DNA of 64,000 bases from an uncultured bacterium (GCA_938009275.1 CALLHY010000073.1:1-64000); one strand, 5' to 3'; shown: positions 17,246 through 26,506, counted from the first letter of the stretch. Notes: generated from the letters alone by a model not told the origin. Translations and numbers: made by a program.

Positions 17246-18227
17246 CCTTGGTAAATGCTTCATCCACGGATATGCCAAAGCTTTTGTCTTTGGGATCGTA
17301 GGCATGAGGATGCGAGAGGCTGGCATGATTCTTAAAAACCGGGCCAGGGCACCAGTAAATCGGTAAGGTGGGGCCAAACATCGCCAGGGAAGGGGTTTCT
17401 GTGGCCACAGAGATGTGGTTCATTCCACCATCATTACATACCAACAGCTTTGCCCGCTTCAGCATGGCAGCAGCTTGATTCAAGCTGGTTGGAGGCGCAA
17501 AGAGTGCTGGGCTTTTCATGTGGTTTAGCATGGTTTCGGCATCTGCCTTTTCATCTAATGCCCAGAGGATTACAATCGGCAAGCCGCTGCTTTCCTGTAA
17601 CCTATCAGCCAGTTCTGCGAAAAGCTTTAAGTCCCAAATCTTTCGCTGTGCAGGGCTACCCGGAGAGAAGCAGATAAAGCCTCTATCTTTAAGATCAACC
17701 CCGGCTAACCATTTATCAACATAGTCAATGGACTCGTCTTTTATATAGTAATATAGCTTGTAAGGTTCTTCTTTGATGCCAAGCGGAACCAGCAAATCAA
17801 ACTTTTGCGAAGCACTGTATCGCACCACGCCCCGCTTTGCCACCAAATTGTATATTGGTGCGAATCTGCTATCCTCAAATCCCAGCCGGTATTTGGCAAG
17901 GCTAAAGAGCACCACTTGTCCGGAGCCGGTTCCTGCCTGCTGGTCTATCACCAGGTCATATCGGCGCAGCATTACGCGTATGAATACCTTTAGCCTTTCC
18001 CAGGCATAAGCATGGCCTTTTTTCTTCTTGAATGTAACCAGTTCGGATAGTGCAGGATGCTTATATAGCACGGAGTTATAGGGCTCAGACACCAGGAAGT
18101 CTATCCTGGCGGTGGGAAATTTGTTGCGAAGGGCATTAAGGTAGGAGGTGTTCAGCAGCACATCACCAAAGGGGCTTAGTTGGATTATTAGAATGCTCTT
18201 AATCTTTGCCGGGTTGAAGCTTCTCAT
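17223..18227 (-). CDS. glycosyltransferase family 9 (heptosyltransferase-like)
   Basis: A 334-residue GT9 protein. ILIIQLSPFGDVLLNTSYL is the N-terminal signature, FSPGSPAQRKIWDLKLF the diphosphate-site loop, and LLVCNDGGMNHISVAT the donor site; the usual PxxGDxxxxxP pattern is well kept. Probably adds heptose to the lipopolysaccharide core. It overlaps by 4 bases the upstream DUF gene and lies downstream of the MsbA-like exporter, forming an operon for lipid A-core synthesis and export. Its 3' end overlaps the opposing GT4 gene by 23 bases. Confidence 0.87.
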   Translation of the reverse strand: MRSFNPAKIKSILIIQLSPFGDVLLNTSYLNALRNKFPTARIDFLVSEPYNSVLYKHPALSELVTFKKKKGHAYAWERLKVFIRVMLRRYDLVIDQQAGTGSGQVVLFSLAKYRLGFEDSRFAPIYNLVAKRGVVRYSASQKFDLLVPLGIKEEPYKLYYYIKDESIDYVDKWLAGVDLKDRGFICFSPGSPAQRKIWDLKLFAELADRLQESSGLPIVILWALDEKADAETMLNHMKSPALFAPPTSLNQAAAMLKRAKLLVCNDGGMNHISVATETPSLAMFGPTLPIYWCPGPVFKNHASLSHPHAYDPKDKSFGISVDEAFTKAKRLLNL

Positions 18228-18601
18228 TTGTATTTAACGTAGTCCTTTTCTTCTATTATCAATGAGCCTGTTTCCATGTTTATTCTGCGCTTAATCTCTG
18301 CACGAATGTCGTTTTGAAAATACACGCTGCGTGCCAGTTCGATGAATTCGGCATCAAACTCCTTGGCTGCTTCTTTGATGCGCAGATTATCTTCTATATC
18401 CCATAGGGCAGTATTGGTTTCCAGCAGCTCCAGGTACACAGGGCTATCCAAGCTAATGCCAAGCGCATTCATCATGGGAAGCAGAAGCTGATACTCGAGC
18501 TCTATGTTCTTTAGTTTGTCTGCTGCCTTTACTTTCTTTAGTTTAATATCCAGGATGCTTACCCGATCTACTATCTCACCGTTGGCAATCTCGATCTTCA
18601 T
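18224..18601 (-). CDS. small conserved protein of unknown function (DUF6165-like)
   Basis: A 125-residue, mostly helical acidic protein beginning MKIEIANGEIVDRVSILDIK. From memory this resembles a family found beside lipopolysaccharide glycosyltransferases (DUF6165), but I cannot check that. It contains no signal peptide or membrane helix. It sits between the MsbA-like gene (29 bases upstream) and a GT9 gene (4-base overlap), which points to a role in core-glycan synthesis or coordination. No catalytic motif seen. Confidence 0.7.
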   Translation of the reverse strand: MKIEIANGEIVDRVSILDIKLKKVKAADKLKNIELEYQLLLPMMNALGISLDSPVYLELLETNTALWDIEDNLRIKEAAKEFDAEFIELARSVYFQNDIRAEIKRRINMETGSLIIEEKDYVKYK

Positions 18602-18630
18602 TGTTATCTCCTTAAAATCTTGTGTTTTAT

Positions 18631-20556
18631 CTAACCTTGTTGAATCTTGTGTAGATGCTGATAGCGGGCACAGCTTTTCAGCAGTTCTTCATGCGAGCCC
18701 ATTCCAACTATTCCGCCTTTTTCCAGCACTATTATCTTATCTGCTTTCAGCACAGTGGACAGGCGGTGTGCAATCATAATAACGGTGCGGTTTCTGGTTG
18801 CCTCGTCAATGGCGTCCTGCACCTTCTTTTCAGAATCTGTATCCAGGGCAGAGGTAGCTTCGTCAAATATCAGAATGGGCGGATCGGCAACCACTGCCCG
18901 GGCTATGCACAGGCGTTGACGTTGCCCGCCGGATAGGTCGGAAGCCTTGTTTGCTAAAACCTCATCATAGGTATTGGGCAGTTCCTGAATGTATTCGTCG
19001 GCATTGGCAATTTTAGCTGCCTTCTTTACTTGCTCGTCAGAAACCTCGTGTTGGCTGCCATAGGCAATGTTTTCTCTTATGGACTTGGTAAAGAGGATGG
19101 AATCCTGTGTAACCACACCAAACAGGTTTCTAAGGTCATCCAGCTTTATATCCCGGATGTCGATGCCGTCTATCTTGATGCTACCGTCCTTAACGTCATA
19201 CATGCGGTTCATCAGATTGGCAATTGTGGTTTTCCCACCGCCGCTGGCACCAACAAAGGCGAGCTTACTGCCCTTTGGTATGCTAAAGCTGATGTTCTTC
19301 AGCACAGGCTTGCCGGGCTTGTAATGAAAGCTAACGTTATCGAAGGTTATGGCATCATCGAAGCTCTTTTTAGCCACCGCGTTGGGCTTGTCTTTAATCT
19401 CCGATTCCTGATTTAGCACCAAGGCAATGCGATCCAGTGATACCATGGCTTTCTTTATCTCAGTGTAGGTTTGAGTTAAAACCTTGAGTGGGTGCAGCAT
19501 GGAAAACAGGGCAAAGAGGAAGGCAGTAAAATCACCCAACGAAAAGCCACTCCCGGGGTCTATTATCATTTTGCCACCGATGATTATTACTATTATCCCC
19601 GTTACTGCGGTGTTCATCTCAGAAATGGGAGTATTTAAGGTGCCGTAGTTTTGAGACTTGCTCCAAAGATGGCAATGGCGATTGTTTATCTGGCGAAAGT
19701 TCTCGCTTTCCCTTTCTTCATGACGGAAGGCCTGTACAATCTTCATGCTGTTCAACACTTCTTCCACAGTGGAGAACAGGGTGCTAAGCTGCTCTTGAAT
19801 CTTGCGCGAATACTTCTTTATCTTCTTGCCCAACAGGCTAATGGTTACCGAAAACACCGGCAGCACTACAATGCTGTAGATAAAAAGCTTGGAATTCAGC
19901 ATATAGGCGATATTAGCAAATACTATTATAGTGGCCAGTTCGCGCAAGGCATTGAACATTGCATTTATGAATTGTTCGCTAACTATCTCCACATCATTCA
20001 CCATACGTACGATGGCATCGCCAACCCGGTTTTGTCCAAAGAAATCCAGAGATTGATGCAGATAGCGATGGAACATATAGTTGCGCACATCGCGTATGGT
20101 GCGTCCACGCAACTGGGTAAATAGAATCCTGTGGATAAAGAAGAATAAGTTTTTGAGAAAGATGGTGCTAAACACAAATACACAAAGGATATACAGCAGA
20201 GCTAATGAATTGGTGTGTAGCATCAGTTCCTGCATTTTTGTCCATAAGGGGCTGTAATCTGTAAATGCACTTATCCAGTTTGAAGATTCGGCTATATGAG
20301 TTTTAACGAGATTGAAAGCTGCTTCCAGGAAGGTGTCCCATCGTTGATATACGATGTCTGTCTTATTAGGATTGAAAACGTAATCAAACAACGGGATCAC
20401 CAGCGTGATGCTGGCTCCACTAAAGAAAGCAAACAGCAGCATGGACACAAAACCCGAAAGCATGTAGTGCCAATACCGCAACATCATCCGGTAGATCAGG
20501 AGCAGATTGCCCCATCGGTTGTGAGAGTTAGATTCATTAACCATAAGTTTATCCAT
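18631..20556 (-). CDS. lipid A/glycolipid ABC exporter (MsbA-like)
   Basis: A fused membrane-ATPase half transporter of 641 residues; a dimer would flip lipid A-core or another glycolipid across the inner membrane. Six membrane helices occupy about the first 330 residues. The ATPase part shows Walker A FVGASGGGKTTIAN, the Q-loop VTQDSILF, signature LSGGQRQR, Walker B ILIFDEATSALD and switch His in IMIAHRLSTV. The frame is open to 20712, but those upstream codons are the antisense of tRNA-Arg. I start at ATG 20556; ATG 20544 is equally possible, and neither has a good Shine-Dalgarno. The tRNA terminator abuts the start. Confidence 0.9.
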   Translation of the reverse strand: MDKLMVNESNSHNRWGNLLLIYRMMLRYWHYMLSGFVSMLLFAFFSGASITLVIPLFDYVFNPNKTDIVYQRWDTFLEAAFNLVKTHIAESSNWISAFTDYSPLWTKMQELMLHTNSLALLYILCVFVFSTIFLKNLFFFIHRILFTQLRGRTIRDVRNYMFHRYLHQSLDFFGQNRVGDAIVRMVNDVEIVSEQFINAMFNALRELATIIVFANIAYMLNSKLFIYSIVVLPVFSVTISLLGKKIKKYSRKIQEQLSTLFSTVEEVLNSMKIVQAFRHEERESENFRQINNRHCHLWSKSQNYGTLNTPISEMNTAVTGIIVIIIGGKMIIDPGSGFSLGDFTAFLFALFSMLHPLKVLTQTYTEIKKAMVSLDRIALVLNQESEIKDKPNAVAKKSFDDAITFDNVSFHYKPGKPVLKNISFSIPKGSKLAFVGASGGGKTTIANLMNRMYDVKDGSIKIDGIDIRDIKLDDLRNLFGVVTQDSILFTKSIRENIAYGSQHEVSDEQVKKAAKIANADEYIQELPNTYDEVLANKASDLSGGQRQRLCIARAVVADPPILIFDEATSALDTDSEKKVQDAIDEATRNRTVIMIAHRLSTVLKADKIIVLEKGGIVGMGSHEELLKSCARYQHLHKIQQG

Positions 20557-20580
20557 AAAAAAAAGCCAGCAGATGCTGGC
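20557..20580 (-). terminator. Terminator of tRNA-Arg
   Basis: Read on the minus strand: GCCAGC ATCT GCTGGC then eight T. It ends directly at the MsbA-like start codon. Confidence 0.8.
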
Positions 20581-20590
20581 AAGAAAAATG

Positions 20591-20667
20591 TGGCACGCCC
20601 TAAGGGACTCGAACCCCAAACCTTCTGATCCGTAGTCAGATGCTCTATCCAATTGAGCTAAGGGCGC
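20591..20667 (-). tRNA. tRNA-Arg (anticodon ACG)
   Basis: On the minus strand the 77-base gene has acceptor arms GCGCCCT / AGGGCGT (one G-T pair), D-arm with AGCTCAATTGGATAGAGC, anticodon arm TCTGA-CTACGGA-TCAGA with anticodon ACG (A34 probably edited to inosine), T-arm with GGTTCGAGTCC, discriminator G and an encoded CCA. A TTGACA begins 41 bases before the 5' end. The gene has its own terminator at 20557-20580. Confidence 0.95.
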
Positions 20668-20779
20668 ACGCTTAAGGGTCACTCTCTGATATGCCCCTTT
20701 TTTGTCAATCAAAACTTACGGATGGCATCTCCTGAGACTAATTAGACATGATTGGGTATTCCTGATAGATGACCTCTAT

Positions 20780-20848
20780 CTTCCCTGCTGCTTCCTTGCT
20801 GCTATCCTGTATTCGACACAGGATAGCAGCAAGGAAGCAGCAGGGAAG
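20780..20848. repeat. Long palindromic intergenic element, copy 2
   Basis: Perfect 31-bp inverted arms (20780-20810 and 20818-20848), same sequence as the element at 13730 but with a 7-base loop ATTCGAC, so the centre has diverged while the arms stay perfect. Confidence 0.9.
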
Positions 20849-20936
20849 AATTAATCCAGGATTACTTTTGTGCTTGACTTATTCGAGAATACATCCAGAC
20901 TTGGGCAGTGGTAATAAAGCATTATAGGAGAAAAAG

Positions 20937-21590
20937 ATGATGAAGAAGTTAGGTTTTATCCTTGCAGTTGTGTATGCGCTTTGTTCATTGAGTGCTGTAG
21001 ATGTAACTCTGCAGGATGGGAAAGTTTATTCCGGGCTTATAAACGATACTCAGAATGGCGTTTTAACTATAAAAGATGGTAAAGTGCTAATCCGCATCCC
21101 CGCAGAAGAGATTAAGCAAGTAAGTGATGGGCAGAAAGACATGACCAACGAGATTCTTCAGAATGCCCTGTCTCCTTCCAAGCAGGATAGTCACTATCTA
21201 ACCCGAGAAGACTATTTTATTGGCGAGACAGAATTGGGTTCACAGGAATGGATACGAGTAGGCGTGGCAAAAATGACCAAGCCCGCTTCGGCAGCTACCA
21301 ACAATGAAGCAGAATTCCTAAGTGCTCAAACCGGCACATCAGTTTGGACAAAGCACTACTTCAAGACCAGAGTGGCTGCAAAAGAAGAACTGGCAGTTGG
21401 CACTATGGTTATCTGCCTGGATACAGCGGAGAATAACATCTACCGCGCTCCCAAGAACAATAACGAAGCGCGCACAGCAATATGGTGGGCTTCACGCATT
21501 ACCGATAATTCAGAGATTTTCAAGGGTTACGTAATAGTTGGCGGAAACTACAAAGTTGCTTTAGACGCTGTTCGGATAGTAGTTAACTGA
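20937..21590 (+). CDS. exported protein of unknown function
   Basis: A 217-residue protein with a signal peptide (MMKKLGFILAVVYALCSLSA, cleavage near residue 19-20). The mature part opens with a small beta-rich segment, VTLQDGKVYSGLINDTQNGVLTIKDGKVLIRIPAEEI, which resembles beta-strand repeats of Sm-like or outer-membrane-associated proteins in this group. No catalytic motif is seen. The C-terminal half (YFIGETELGSQEW onward) is not recognised. GGAG at 20927 precedes two consecutive ATG codons; TTGACT lies exactly 63 bases upstream. It faces the pseudokinase gene. Confidence 0.7.
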   Translation: MMKKLGFILAVVYALCSLSAVDVTLQDGKVYSGLINDTQNGVLTIKDGKVLIRIPAEEIKQVSDGQKDMTNEILQNALSPSKQDSHYLTREDYFIGETELGSQEWIRVGVAKMTKPASAATNNEAEFLSAQTGTSVWTKHYFKTRVAAKEELAVGTMVICLDTAENNIYRAPKNNNEARTAIWWASRITDNSEIFKGYVIVGGNYKVALDAVRIVVN

Positions 21591-21614
21591 CAATCCCATA
21601 ATCTGCCACTTTGT

Positions 21615-23876
21615 TTACATGGTGCTAACGCTGCGCACAACCCTGAACCCGATAAATGGACTTTTGGTGAAGGGTTTTGCATAGTCGCGGTTGCTAACCC
21701 GCATCTCAGAGGGAGCATGGTACCAGGAACCACCGCGGATAACCTTGTCTGTGCCGTTTTCCGGGCCTTTGTATAAGTCCCCAACCTTATATGAATATGG
21801 TGCATACCAGTTCCATACCCATTCATAAAGGTTCCCGCTGAGGTCGTATAACCCGAGTTTATTGGCATCCTTCTTACCGCCGGGATGGCTTTTAGCATTG
21901 CTGTTACCGCTGTGCCAGCCAATATCGTCGGGCTGGTTGGAGCCGCTATAGACAAAGAAATCACGCTGTTTAGCTGCTTTGGCGGCAAATTCCCATTCTG
22001 CCTCGGTGGGTAGTCGATAGCCATCGGCATCAAAATTGCAGATAACTTCAGTATCCTGGTAGTCATAACAGGGACGGTATCCGTCTTTGATGCTCTTTTC
22101 GTTGCAAAACTCTATAACATCATAGAAGCTAACATTCTCTACTGGATAGTTCTTGTCTTCGTTTTGAGAGGGATTACTGGGGAATATCATTAGCCATTCG
22201 GCCTGTGTAATCTCATGGCTGCTAATGTAAAATGGTGCGAGTTTGATGGTTAGTAGCGGGAATTCATCATCATCGGCATCAGAGGCAATGCTGCCCATCA
22301 CCAAAGTATCAGCAGGAACTAACACCATGTTAATCGGAGTATTGGCATTGGCCGGAATGTTTTCTACTATTGCCACATCCAGACTATCCTCTTTGAGATT
22401 GAATTTTGGCCGGTTTGCAAACACAAAGTACTTGAATACGATAAATACAAGCACTACCAGTGAAAGCCAAAGCAACACTTTAAATGTTTTCATCAAGCTC
22501 CCATTATCCAGAGTATCCTGTTTTGGCGTGGTGCGATAGGGGGTGGGGCTATACATCGGACGGGTTTGGTTTGGTTTGGGGGGAATGGGTTTGGGAGCGG
22601 GTGGTGGCAATTCCTCTTTTATGGGGCTTATTGGTTCGGGATCACTTTGGGTGGGTAAGGATATCTCGCTATCACTTGCCGGCATGGTGTCCGAAAGATA
22701 TGCCATCACCAGTGATGCCTCTGGCTCGTCTATTATCTGTTCAGTAATAGCCTGCCTTGGCTCGGGCTTGTCAATCAGTTCGGAAAATGGCAATACTGGT
22801 TCAGTTAACTCAAGCGCCGGTTCAGGAATCTCAGGTTCAGTGCAAACTGTGCTTTTGGGAACAGCTTCAATTTCAGGTTCTGGCACAGGCTCGGATACTG
22901 GTATGCTATCCGGTATCACTTCAAGCTCTGGGACATCGACTATTGGGAACGTTTCGGTAATTGACTCTGGCTCTGGAACCTCAGCTATAGCTTTTGCTTC
23001 TGCAAGCGGCTCTGCGGCTGGCTTTTCATCAATAATCTCTGAGGCAGCTTGGGCGGAGCCTTCTTGTTCAAATATATCCAGCAGCTCTTTGGCTGAGCCT
23101 ATACGCTGGTGTGGATCAAGTTTTAAGCAGCTTAGGATGGCAGTGTAAAGCCAGTCTGGCATACTTACATTTAGTATTTCTGGCATTATTACTGCCCGGC
23201 AGAGGCTTTGCTTCTTTTGCTGCACCGAGCCCAGACTATAATCAATTCTCCAGGGCATCAGCTTGCAATAGCACAAATAGATCATCACGGCAAATGAATA
23301 CAGGTCTGAGGCCGCCAGGCCAATCCCTGCCTGAAAAAGCTCTGGTGCAACAAAGAGGATGGGGTGATAGGCATAGTCCTCTTGCTCGCCATACATCCAG
23401 GCAGACTTGTCTTTGCCAAAGCCAATTATCTTCAAACGTTGATCGGGGCAAACAATTATATTATGAGGATTTAAGTTCAGGTGAACCAAGCCCATGTTGT
23501 GAGCATAGTCCAAAGCCTCCAGCAAATCTTTTGCCCAGTTCAATACAATTGTATGGCTTATCTTGTCTCGCTCCAGAGTGAGATAGCGCGCCAATGGCAT
23601 GCCAGTAATATACTCTCCAATGAAGTAAGCTCCGCTGCCTTCGTTAACGCACTCGTAGCCCTCTCTGATGTTAGGGTGGCTAAGTTTTGTGCAAGCCTCT
23701 GCTTCAGAAATAAGCGTAGCAATTAGGTCTGCGTCTTTAACGCGCATCGGATCAGGAGTTTTTATCAAAACTTCTTTGCCACCATCCGTCTTGGTGGCGC
23801 GATAGATGCTGAATCTGCGTGAACGATGAACGCTTTCTTGCACCTGATAGCTGTTTAATGGCGGGTTGCTACTCAT
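21615..23876 (-). CDS. membrane pseudokinase fused to FGE/sulfatase-modifying-fold domain
   Basis: A 753-residue fusion. Residues about 10-270 have a Ser/Thr protein-kinase fold: the ATP lysine is in EVLIKTPDP (K39), but the catalytic loop reads HLNLNPHN (132-139) in place of HRDLKPEN, and the Mg motif reads GFG (152-154) in place of DFG. Both essential aspartates are missing, so it should be catalytically dead. A Pro/Glu-rich linker (about 275-450) leads to one membrane helix (LLWLSLVVLVFIVFKYFVF) and an extracytoplasmic domain at about 515-753 of the formylglycine-generating-enzyme fold (GYRLPTEAEWEFAA, LYDLSGNLYEWVW, VIRGGSW, IGFRVVR). That domain lacks the cysteine pair of active FGE. A signalling or ligand-binding receptor is likely. 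It overlaps hutI by 4 bases. Confidence 0.88.
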   Translation of the reverse strand: MSSNPPLNSYQVQESVHRSRRFSIYRATKTDGGKEVLIKTPDPMRVKDADLIATLISEAEACTKLSHPNIREGYECVNEGSGAYFIGEYITGMPLARYLTLERDKISHTIVLNWAKDLLEALDYAHNMGLVHLNLNPHNIIVCPDQRLKIIGFGKDKSAWMYGEQEDYAYHPILFVAPELFQAGIGLAASDLYSFAVMIYLCYCKLMPWRIDYSLGSVQQKKQSLCRAVIMPEILNVSMPDWLYTAILSCLKLDPHQRIGSAKELLDIFEQEGSAQAASEIIDEKPAAEPLAEAKAIAEVPEPESITETFPIVDVPELEVIPDSIPVSEPVPEPEIEAVPKSTVCTEPEIPEPALELTEPVLPFSELIDKPEPRQAITEQIIDEPEASLVMAYLSDTMPASDSEISLPTQSDPEPISPIKEELPPPAPKPIPPKPNQTRPMYSPTPYRTTPKQDTLDNGSLMKTFKVLLWLSLVVLVFIVFKYFVFANRPKFNLKEDSLDVAIVENIPANANTPINMVLVPADTLVMGSIASDADDDEFPLLTIKLAPFYISSHEITQAEWLMIFPSNPSQNEDKNYPVENVSFYDVIEFCNEKSIKDGYRPCYDYQDTEVICNFDADGYRLPTEAEWEFAAKAAKQRDFFVYSGSNQPDDIGWHSGNSNAKSHPGGKKDANKLGLYDLSGNLYEWVWNWYAPYSYKVGDLYKGPENGTDKVIRGGSWYHAPSEMRVSNRDYAKPFTKSPFIGFRVVRSVSTM

Positions 23877-25132
23877 GAGTTCTTTGCGGAAAAGATGGTT
23901 TTGCCTTTCTTAATCACACGTATCAGGGGAGATGATCCAAAGTGGTAGGGGATAAAGTTCAGGCTGGGGATGTCCCACAAGCATAAATCAGCATACTTGC
24001 CAGGTGCTAAGCTACCAATGCTCTCATGTCGGGAAACTGCTTTAGCTGCGTTAATGGTTGCGGCAAGCAAGGCTTCCTCTGGGCTCATGCCCATCTGTAA
24101 ACAAGCCAGAGTCATTGTGAAAGGCATGGAATCACAGTTGCAACTCCCGGGATTATAGTCTGTGGCAATTGCTACCGGTAAGCCCATGTCCAGCATATAC
24201 CTTGCTCGAGCATAATGTTTGCTGCGAAGCGAGAAAAGGGTAGCAGGCAGAAGTACGGGGATTACTCCAGCATCCTTCATGGCAGCTATGCCTTTGTCGC
24301 TGGCGGCACCCAGGTGGTCGGCAGATACGCAGCCAATCTCCGCGCTCAACTCTGCACCCCCGATGGGGTCTATTTCATCGGCGTGCATCTTTAGCTTCAA
24401 GCCGTGCCCCTTGGCGCAGGAGAGTATCTGTTCCGATTCTTTTATGCTAAATACGTGAGCTTCGGTAAATATGTCGCAATACTCGGCTATGCCTTGCTCG
24501 GCAACTGCGGGGATCATTTCCTGGCAGAGTATGTTTATATACTTGGCATGATCGTCTTTATATTCGGCAGGATACTCGTGAGCACCCATAAAAGTGGGGA
24601 CAATGTCTATCGGTAGTTCGTCATTCAACCGCTTAATAACCCGTAGTTGTTTCAGCTCGCTGTTGGTATCCAGTCCATAACCGCTCTTAGCCTCCAAAGT
24701 CGTAGTCCCTAAGCTAATCATCTTCTCTATGCGTCTGGCAGCCAGTTCGAAAAGCAGGTCTTCAGATGCATCGCGAGTGCTGGCTATCGTGGAGCGGATA
24801 CCCCCACCGCTCTGGGCAATTTCCACATAGCTCTTCCCAGCAATGCGCATGGCAAATTCATCTTCTCGTGTGGCAACAAATACCGGATGGCTGTGGCTAT
24901 CTACAAAGCCGGGCAACACTACTTTCCTGTCTGCATCCAGAATCTCATCGGGTCGATATTGGCTCACTATGTCTGATTCGTTGCCTATAGCAAGGATAAC
25001 GCCGTCTTTAATGGCAATGGCTGCGTTGATAGTGGTTGTTATCAACTCACTTGAATGCTTGGTTTCGTTACCAGTGGCTTCTGTTGGGCTAATTATCTTA
25101 CTGATGTTCAGTATTACTAAATCTGCCTTCAT
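23873..25132 (-). CDS. hutI: imidazolonepropionase
   Basis: A 419-residue amidohydrolase for the third step of histidine breakdown, hydrolysing 4-imidazolone-5-propanoate to N-formimino-L-glutamate. Metal ligands come in GFVDSHSHPVF (about 70), the substrate-site arginine in FAMRIAGKSY, then KSGYGLD, FMGAHEYP, MHADEIDPIGG, ADHLGAA and ATDYNPGS. Length is normal. No hutH, hutU or formiminotransferase is in the window, so the pathway is completed elsewhere. The downstream pseudokinase gene overlaps by 4 bases, an unexpected partner. Confidence 0.95.
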   Translation of the reverse strand: MKADLVILNISKIISPTEATGNETKHSSELITTTINAAIAIKDGVILAIGNESDIVSQYRPDEILDADRKVVLPGFVDSHSHPVFVATREDEFAMRIAGKSYVEIAQSGGGIRSTIASTRDASEDLLFELAARRIEKMISLGTTTLEAKSGYGLDTNSELKQLRVIKRLNDELPIDIVPTFMGAHEYPAEYKDDHAKYINILCQEMIPAVAEQGIAEYCDIFTEAHVFSIKESEQILSCAKGHGLKLKMHADEIDPIGGAELSAEIGCVSADHLGAASDKGIAAMKDAGVIPVLLPATLFSLRSKHYARARYMLDMGLPVAIATDYNPGSCNCDSMPFTMTLACLQMGMSPEEALLAATINAAKAVSRHESIGSLAPGKYADLCLWDIPSLNFIPYHFGSSPLIRVIKKGKTIFSAKNS

Positions 25133-25208
25133 CTATAACACTCCTAATGCACTTAGAGCTGCATTGTCCGAAATCAGCATTTATTCGTCAAGCCTTTTTT
25201 GCCTGGCC

Positions 25209-25243
25209 AAAAAAAAGCATCCACAGCATTAAGCCATGGATGC
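25209..25243 (-). terminator. Rho-independent terminator after DUF1292-like gene
   Basis: Minus-strand stem GCATCCA / TGGATGC (25217-25223, 25237-25243) followed by eight T (25209-25216). It ends the transcript from 25619. Confidence 0.85.
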
Positions 25244-25265
25244 AATTATGTTTCGGGTCTCTGCT

Positions 25266-25619
25266 TTACTTATCTTCTGGGATTATATCAAGATTGTCCA
25301 GGTCTTCTGAGAATATCTCATCGAACTTATCGGCAACGGCGTTGTATTCGTCGTCATCTTCGATGATGCTAAGCTCTACCTGATCTCCCACTTCCTCAAA
25401 GCGGAGGATATCGTACTCCACAGAATCAAGCTCGGATAAGGCAACATAGTGTTTGCCATCATGCTCAATGAGGTTCAGGATGTTAAATTCCTTCTGGGTT
25501 CCATCTTCCATATCCAAGGTTATGACGTTAGACTCGCAGTTGCAATCTTCATCGCCGCAGTCACAATCATGATCGTGGTGTTCACCACAGTCGCAAGCTT
25601 GTTTTTCTTTATCTGTCAT
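25266..25619 (-). CDS. DUF1292-family protein with Cys/His-rich N-terminus
   Basis: A 117-residue very acidic protein. Residues about 35-100 (ITLDMEDGTQKEFNILNLIE, HDGKHYVAL) match the small DUF1292 (YrzB-like) family, function unknown. In front is an added segment CDCGEHHDHDCDCGDEDCNC (residues 9-28) with six cysteines and three histidines, a likely metal-binding cluster not usual in the family. No signal peptide; cytosolic. It is a single-gene transcript with its own terminator. Confidence 0.8.
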   Translation of the reverse strand: MTDKEKQACDCGEHHDHDCDCGDEDCNCESNVITLDMEDGTQKEFNILNLIEHDGKHYVALSELDSVEYDILRFEEVGDQVELSIIEDDDEYNAVADKFDEIFSEDLDNLDIIPEDK

Positions 25620-25711
25620 GTTAAGCTCCTAAATGTTTTGTTACCATGATTTATCCATGGGGGTTTCTGGCAAGCTAATTCTTTGCGATAGTACTAACTG
25701 AGCTTTTGGCA

Positions 25712-26506
25712 TTACAGAAACCTGGCCAGAGAAAACAAGTCTTTCACATCCTGAGCCAAACCATAGAGACCAAACACCAGTCCGATGATTACCGAGCCAT
25801 ACTCCCACATAGCTAGCTGATCCTCTGCTCTATTCAATTTGCGATTGGCGTGGTTGATGTATCGTTGAACTGTGTATAGAATTACCACTGTGCAGATGAA
25901 GTCGAACAAGCCAGAGATAATGCCAGATAGATAAGCCCCAATTCCAAAGGGGCGGAAGATATACACAAGAAATCCAGAATACCAGACTAAAGTGAGGATC
26001 AAGGCGTTCCAATTTGCTTTTGCAACACTGTTTAGCTGCTTATCAAGCTCAATAGCCCTAAACACGAAATAGGGCATAAAAATCCAGGTGATAATGGACA
26101 GACTAAAGAGACCGCGTCGATCTTTTCTATTTTGCAACATGTAGCTTATCTGCCGGATGAACCAGCATATCTCATAAAAACCAAATGATAACACGAGGTA
26201 CAGCAGCAGCCTTTTTACCGGAAGATTGTAAAACACTGGTCTCGAATCTGCTTCGGGAACGGAGTTTGCGTTGAGCGATTGGGCAAAACCTCTTGCTGCC
26301 ACATCGTTAAATATTGGCTTATCAGCAGGCTTGTGGATCAGTTCCATAATGGACGGAACATCTTTTATCTTTACCCAAACCTTGTCTTTGTCCGAGATGA
26401 TGTAGCTATCCATGTCCAAGTAGTTTCGCAATACAGCATCAACTATCTTAGCTGTACTTACAGGGCCATAGTCTTTACCCTTAATGCTATAATACCAATG
26501 AGCCAT
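25712..26506 (-). CDS. GYF_2-domain membrane protein
   Basis: A 264-residue protein. The first 60 residues (WYYSIKGKDYGPVSTAKI, then WVKIKDVPSI) have the pattern of GYF_2 domains, which bind proline-rich peptides or act as protein-contact modules. Then follow four or more membrane helices (LLLYLVLSFGFYEICWFI, IITWIFMPYFVF, ALILTLVWYSGFLVYIF, FDFICTVVILYTV) and a C-terminal hydrophobic stretch, resembling DUF4234-type proteins. Function not known. A TTGACA (minus strand from 26571) lies 65 bases before the start. Confidence 0.75.
   Translation of the reverse strand: MAHWYYSIKGKDYGPVSTAKIVDAVLRNYLDMDSYIISDKDKVWVKIKDVPSIMELIHKPADKPIFNDVAARGFAQSLNANSVPEADSRPVFYNLPVKRLLLYLVLSFGFYEICWFIRQISYMLQNRKDRRGLFSLSIITWIFMPYFVFRAIELDKQLNSVAKANWNALILTLVWYSGFLVYIFRPFGIGAYLSGIISGLFDFICTVVILYTVQRYINHANRKLNRAEDQLAMWEYGSVIIGLVFGLYGLAQDVKDLFSLARFL

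Noticed and set aside
20557..20712. N-terminal extension of the MsbA-like protein containing APLAQLDRASDYGSEGLGFE
   Set aside because: This is the well-known false peptide produced by translating a tRNA gene; the DNA is tRNA-Arg and its terminator.
22543..23148. 201-residue Ser/Gly-rich frame on the plus strand
   Set aside because: Antisense shadow of the Pro/Glu-rich linker of the pseudokinase gene; low-complexity, no ribosome site, no family resemblance.
21615..23876. FGE-fold domain as the variable protein of a diversity-generating retroelement
   Set aside because: No reverse transcriptase or template repeat is present in the window.
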